This document shows positions 61,185 to 64,000 of a DNA stretch of 64,000 bases, piece by piece (the stretch's first letter is position 1; each line of letters begins with the position of its first letter). Source of the stretch: Zunongwangia pacifica (GTDB lineage Bacteria > Bacteroidota > Bacteroidia > Flavobacteriales > Flavobacteriaceae); contig NZ_JAKHSK010000003.1 in assembly GCF_023499215.1 (NCBI RefSeq), positions 170,492 through 234,491 on the forward strand. The letters run 5' to 3'. The notes beneath the pieces were generated by a model. It was not told the DNA's origin. It did no database searches and saw only the letters and a program-made list of their open reading frames with translations. The translations under genes and the position numbers were made by a program.

Positions 61185-62522
61185 TTAAATTCCGGTATAG
61201 TTTTGTGGAGTAATGCTCTTTAATTCTTCTTTAATATGCTCTTTTACTTCTAATGTTTCAATAAAGTTAGCAATACTGGTTTTATTGATTTTCTCATTGG
61301 TACGGGTAAGGCCTTTCAAAGTTTCATAAGGATTTTTAAAACCTTCACGTCTTAAAATGGTCTGGATGGCCTCGGCCACTACTGCCCAATTAGCTTCAAG
61401 ATCCGCATCAATTTTTTCTTCATTCAGTAATAATTTATTTAAACCTTTTAAGGTAGATTGAAACCCTATAAGTGTATGCCCCACCGGAACTCCAATATTC
61501 CTTAAAACGGTACTATCGGTTAGATCACGTTGTAAGCGACTTATTGGTAGTTTTGCGGCCAAATGCTCAAAAACTGCATTAGCGATACCTAAATTTCCTT
61601 CACTGTTTTCAAAATCGATAGGATTCACTTTATGCGGCATCGCTGAGCTTCCTATTTCACCGGCTTTAATCTTCTGCTTAAAGTAATCCATAGAAACATA
61701 CGTCCAGATGTCTTTATCTAAATCGAGGATAATGGTATTAATTCGTTTTAAAGCATCAAATATAGCCGCCATGTGATCGTAATGCTCTATCTGTGTGGTA
61801 GGGAAAGAATGTTTTAAACCTAATGTATTTTCTACAAATCCGCTACCAAATTTTTTCCAGTCAATTTCGGGATAAGCTACAAAGTGCGCATTATAATTAC
61901 CGGTGGCTCCACCAAATTTAGCGGCATGGCTACAGGCATCTAAAAGTTCTTTTTGTTCTTTAAGCCGTATGGTAAATACTTCAATTTCTTTACCAAGACG
62001 GGTAGGAGAGGCGGGCTGCCCGTGGGTTCTGGCAAGCATAGGTACATCTTTCCATTCTTTAGAAAGAGATTTTAATTTCTTTAAAATCTCATCTAATTGC
62101 GGCATGTAAACTTCTTCTATAGCATCTTTTAGTGATAAAGGCACTGCGGTATTATTGATGTCCTGCGAGGTAAGCCCAAAATGTATAAATTCCTTAGACT
62201 TTTCTAAGCCTAATTTCTCAAACTCATCCTTAAGAAAATATTCTACTGCTTTTACATCATGGTTGGTGATCTTCTCAATATCTTTTATAGCTTGTGCATC
62301 CTGAATAGTAAAGTTTTCGTAAAGATCACGAAGATGCGGGAAAATCGCTTCATCAACCTCTTCTAATTGAGGTAAAGGCAGTTTACATAAAGCAATAAAA
62401 TATTCAACTTCTACCTTTACACGATATTTTATAAGCGCTTTTTCACTAAAATAAGCCGATAAAGACGTTGTTTTAGAATGATATCTTCCATCTATTGGAG
62501 AAATTGCATTTAGCGGTGTCAT
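61185..62522 (-). CDS. purB: Adenylosuccinate lyase
   Basis: 445 residues. Fumarase/aspartase superfamily signature SSAMPHKVNPIDFEN (catalytic Ser loop), the His-bearing THGQPASPTRLGKE and HFGLTSQDINNTAVPLS, and the N-terminal NAISPIDGRYHSKT. It acts twice in purine synthesis: SAICAR to AICAR, and adenylosuccinate to AMP. The N-terminal opening is typical of the PurB of Gammaproteobacteria and Bacteroidota. It lies 58 bases after the HEAT-like gene, perhaps with its own TATCTTTA box. Confidence 0.96.
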   Translation of the reverse strand: MTPLNAISPIDGRYHSKTTSLSAYFSEKALIKYRVKVEVEYFIALCKLPLPQLEEVDEAIFPHLRDLYENFTIQDAQAIKDIEKITNHDVKAVEYFLKDEFEKLGLEKSKEFIHFGLTSQDINNTAVPLSLKDAIEEVYMPQLDEILKKLKSLSKEWKDVPMLARTHGQPASPTRLGKEIEVFTIRLKEQKELLDACSHAAKFGGATGNYNAHFVAYPEIDWKKFGSGFVENTLGLKHSFPTTQIEHYDHMAAIFDALKRINTIILDLDKDIWTYVSMDYFKQKIKAGEIGSSAMPHKVNPIDFENSEGNLGIANAVFEHLAAKLPISRLQRDLTDSTVLRNIGVPVGHTLIGFQSTLKGLNKLLLNEEKIDADLEANWAVVAEAIQTILRREGFKNPYETLKGLTRTNEKINKTSIANFIETLEVKEHIKEELKSITPQNYTGI

Positions 62523-62580
62523 TTTCTTATTTTAAAAGTTAAAGCGTAAAGATAGTGCTTCAAAACCATCTGGGAAACCG

Positions 62581-63114
62581 CTATCTTAATTTCTTTAAAA
62601 TTTTTGTGCTTCTAGATCTAAAACCGGCAGATGCGTTCATGAAATTGTGTTGTAAATAAGCTTTTAATTCGGGATGAATCCAGTCAATTTTAAAGCCTAC
62701 ATAAAAAAGGCTTTGCATTGCGAAAACTTTGGTTGCGGTTTTACTACCGTCTAGTAACCAATCAAAAGATAAGGCAGCTATTTTTTCTAAAGATTGCTGC
62801 GGAAGATTAAAATCTGGATTTAAATGCTGAAATTCGGTGATTTTCTCTAGTAATTTCGCAATACAGCGTTTTTCGGTTTCTGAACTGACTTTGCCTGAAA
62901 TATCAATGATTTCTTCGGAATATTTTAAAACTTCTTCCCAATGCGCTCTCGCGTAAAATTCTATTGCAACAATAGCATTACGACGGTATTCTGAATAATG
63001 CTGAAGGATCTGAATTAATCGCGGTAAAGCCTGATTTTCGCTAATAAACCTGCTAAATTTTGCTCTGCTTTCCGCATGCAGTGTCATTTTTTCTAATTGA
63101 TATTCGATATTCAA
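62581..63114 (-). CDS. Helical (HEAT-like) protein of unknown function
   Basis: 177 residues from a TTG that overlaps the sirtuin stop codon (TTGA); a later ATG at codon 10 is possible but would cut into the first helix. It is almost all helix, with paired amphipathic helices of HEAT type: LEKMTLHAESRAKFSRFISENQALPRLIQIL, RRNAIVAIEFYARAHWEEVLKYSEEI, EKRCIAKLLEKITEF, KTATKVFAMQSLFYVG. Similar small proteins lie next to purB in other flavobacteria, as I recall. Translationally coupled to the sirtuin gene. Function unknown. Confidence 0.7.
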   Translation of the reverse strand: MNIEYQLEKMTLHAESRAKFSRFISENQALPRLIQILQHYSEYRRNAIVAIEFYARAHWEEVLKYSEEIIDISGKVSSETEKRCIAKLLEKITEFQHLNPDFNLPQQSLEKIAALSFDWLLDGSKTATKVFAMQSLFYVGFKIDWIHPELKAYLQHNFMNASAGFRSRSTKILKKLR

Positions 63115-63800
63115 GAGACAAATTTTTCGCGTAGCTCTTCAGCTAATTTAGGGACACCACTTACTGCCTTTTCAGCATAAATAGTTAGGTATTTATTTTC
63201 TTTAATATTAGGATTGGGATCTATAAAATAAACCGGAGTTTTTGGGGGAGCAAAATCGATGAGTCCTGCAGCCGGATATACCTGCATAGAGGTTCCTATA
63301 ATGGCGATAACATCGGCGTCTGCAACTTTTTGGATCGCTTTTTCCATCATAGGCACCGCTTCACCAAACCATACCACATGGGGCCGCAACTGAAAATTAT
63401 GTTCGCAAAAATCCCCAATATTAATATCCTGTTTCCAATCGAGCACTAAATTTTCGTCGAACGTACTGCGAGCTTTTAGGAGTTCACCATGCAGGTGCAA
63501 AACATTAGAGCTACCGGCCCGTTCGTGTAGATCGTCAATGTTTTGGGTAATAATGGTTACATTAAAATCGCTTTCTAATGCAGCCAATACATCATGTGCT
63601 TTATTGGGCTTAACATTTAACAGCTGTTGTCTACGCTTATTATAAAAATCGAGTACCATTGCCTGGTTTTTTTCCCAACCTAAAGGAGAAGCTACCTCCA
63701 TTACATCGTGACCTTCCCAGAGCCCATCTGCATCCCTAAAAGTTTTTATACCACTTTCTGCACTAATACCTGCTCCTGTAAGCACTACCAGATTTTTCAT
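63111..63800 (-). CDS. cobB: NAD-dependent protein deacylase of the Sir2 family (CobB/SIRT5-like)
   Basis: 229 residues. NAD pocket GAGISAESGIKTFRDADGLW, TQNIDDLHERAG with catalytic His in LHLHGEL, and VVWFGEAVP. FYNKRR holds the Tyr-x-x-Arg pair of desuccinylase (class III) sirtuins. The two zinc cysteine pairs of other sirtuins are reduced: the first pair is missing (ARSTFDEN) and only one Cys remains (GDFCEHN). Loss of zinc is plausible and seen by recollection in related CobB proteins. It removes succinyl or acetyl groups from lysines. Operon with the HEAT-like gene. Confidence 0.92.
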   Translation of the reverse strand: MKNLVVLTGAGISAESGIKTFRDADGLWEGHDVMEVASPLGWEKNQAMVLDFYNKRRQQLLNVKPNKAHDVLAALESDFNVTIITQNIDDLHERAGSSNVLHLHGELLKARSTFDENLVLDWKQDINIGDFCEHNFQLRPHVVWFGEAVPMMEKAIQKVADADVIAIIGTSMQVYPAAGLIDFAPPKTPVYFIDPNPNIKENKYLTIYAEKAVSGVPKLAEELREKFVS

Positions 63801-63883
63801 AAAATGAAATTTTTAAAAAAGATACTTATTTTGAAAAAACTGAAGGCTGATATTGGATAAAAATTGAGTGCGTTTTTATGAGG

Positions 63884-64000
63884 TCATCTAAACTTTTGAG
63901 GTTTATAGAATTTTTTTAGTGCAATAGCCATAAAAGCGAGATAATTAAATCCTTTCCAGCTACTTGTGGTGGTATCGAACCTGTTGAGTAAGGATCGATA
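63884..64000 (-). mobile_element. C-terminal end of an IS5-like transposase (continues beyond the window)
   Basis: Translating the minus strand from the right edge gives 38 residues before a TGA: YRSLLNRFDTTTSSWKGF, then NYLAFMAIALKKFYKPQKFR. The form (Arg-Phe-Asp-Thr-Thr, then Trp-x-x-x-x-Tyr-x-Ala-Phe, basic end) is that of the C-terminus of IS5-family DDE transposases. The frame is intact. Whether the insertion sequence is complete lies outside the window. The terminal repeat is expected within 63801-63883 but was not identified. Confidence 0.7.

Overview
This is a stretch of chromosome from a marine-type member of the Flavobacteriaceae (Bacteroidota), probably near Zunongwangia, Gramella or Christiangramia. 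The DNA is AT-rich. Several promoters match the Bacteroidota -7 box TAnnTTTG. Ribosome binding sites are weak, and many proteins are lipoproteins or start with a short signal peptide ending AQ. Family markers include a SusC-like motif, BlaI/M56 regulators, paired DUF4252 proteins, a lipoprotein TamA paralogue (TamL) and a CarB without the C-terminal allosteric domain. The genus is inference. No rRNA, tRNA, CRISPR array or prophage was recognised.

Layout. 1-5.6 kb: end of carB, small membrane proteins, a bile-acid/Na+ symporter-like protein, a thioesterase and rmuC. 5.9-12.2 kb: a vitamin B12 locus. An ABC importer (btuF-btuC-btuD order, minus strand) lies back to back with a cobalamin riboswitch, a BtuB-like receptor and a BtuG-like surface lipoprotein. 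12.3-16.1 kb: an S41 protease, and an ECF sigma factor operon with two DUF4252 proteins. 16.3-22.4 kb: a membrane XRE protein, a DUF4139 protein carrying an inserted SusC-like segment, an S15 peptidase and an MFS transporter. 22.6-28.8 kb: cysE-cysM, an SF2 helicase, a carboxypeptidase-regulatory-domain protein, and a BlaI repressor with an M56 sensor fused to a periplasmic amidase. 28.9-38.9 kb: an OmpA lipoprotein, tamB-tamL, upp and an unknown secreted protein. 39-44.6 kb: NhaA, a membrane-anchored glutamate-synthase-like protein, UspA, a DUF2383 protein, DUF1697 and DUF6134-like proteins. 44.6-54.7 kb: a divergent XRE regulator and a five-gene membrane-stress operon (YbjN-like, PspA, OB-fold membrane protein, flotillin, 1622-aa AAA+ protein). 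55-60.1 kb: a surface protein with YadA-type head repeats and a jelly-roll end, then the four dTDP-L-rhamnose genes. 60.3-64 kb: a BI-1 protein, purB, a HEAT-like protein, a sirtuin, and the end of an IS5-like transposase that continues past the window.

The best candidate for an under-described system is the PspA/flotillin/AAA+ operon with its divergent XRE regulator. An almost ideal promoter overlaps a 14-bp palindrome and is followed by a long leader that encodes a 15-residue Ile/Thr/Val peptide. Next come the M56-amidase fusion behind a BlaI operator, the DUF4139/SusC-like chimera, and a family of intergenic repeats. Most copies of that repeat lie directly after a stop codon, in the same orientation relative to the gene they follow.
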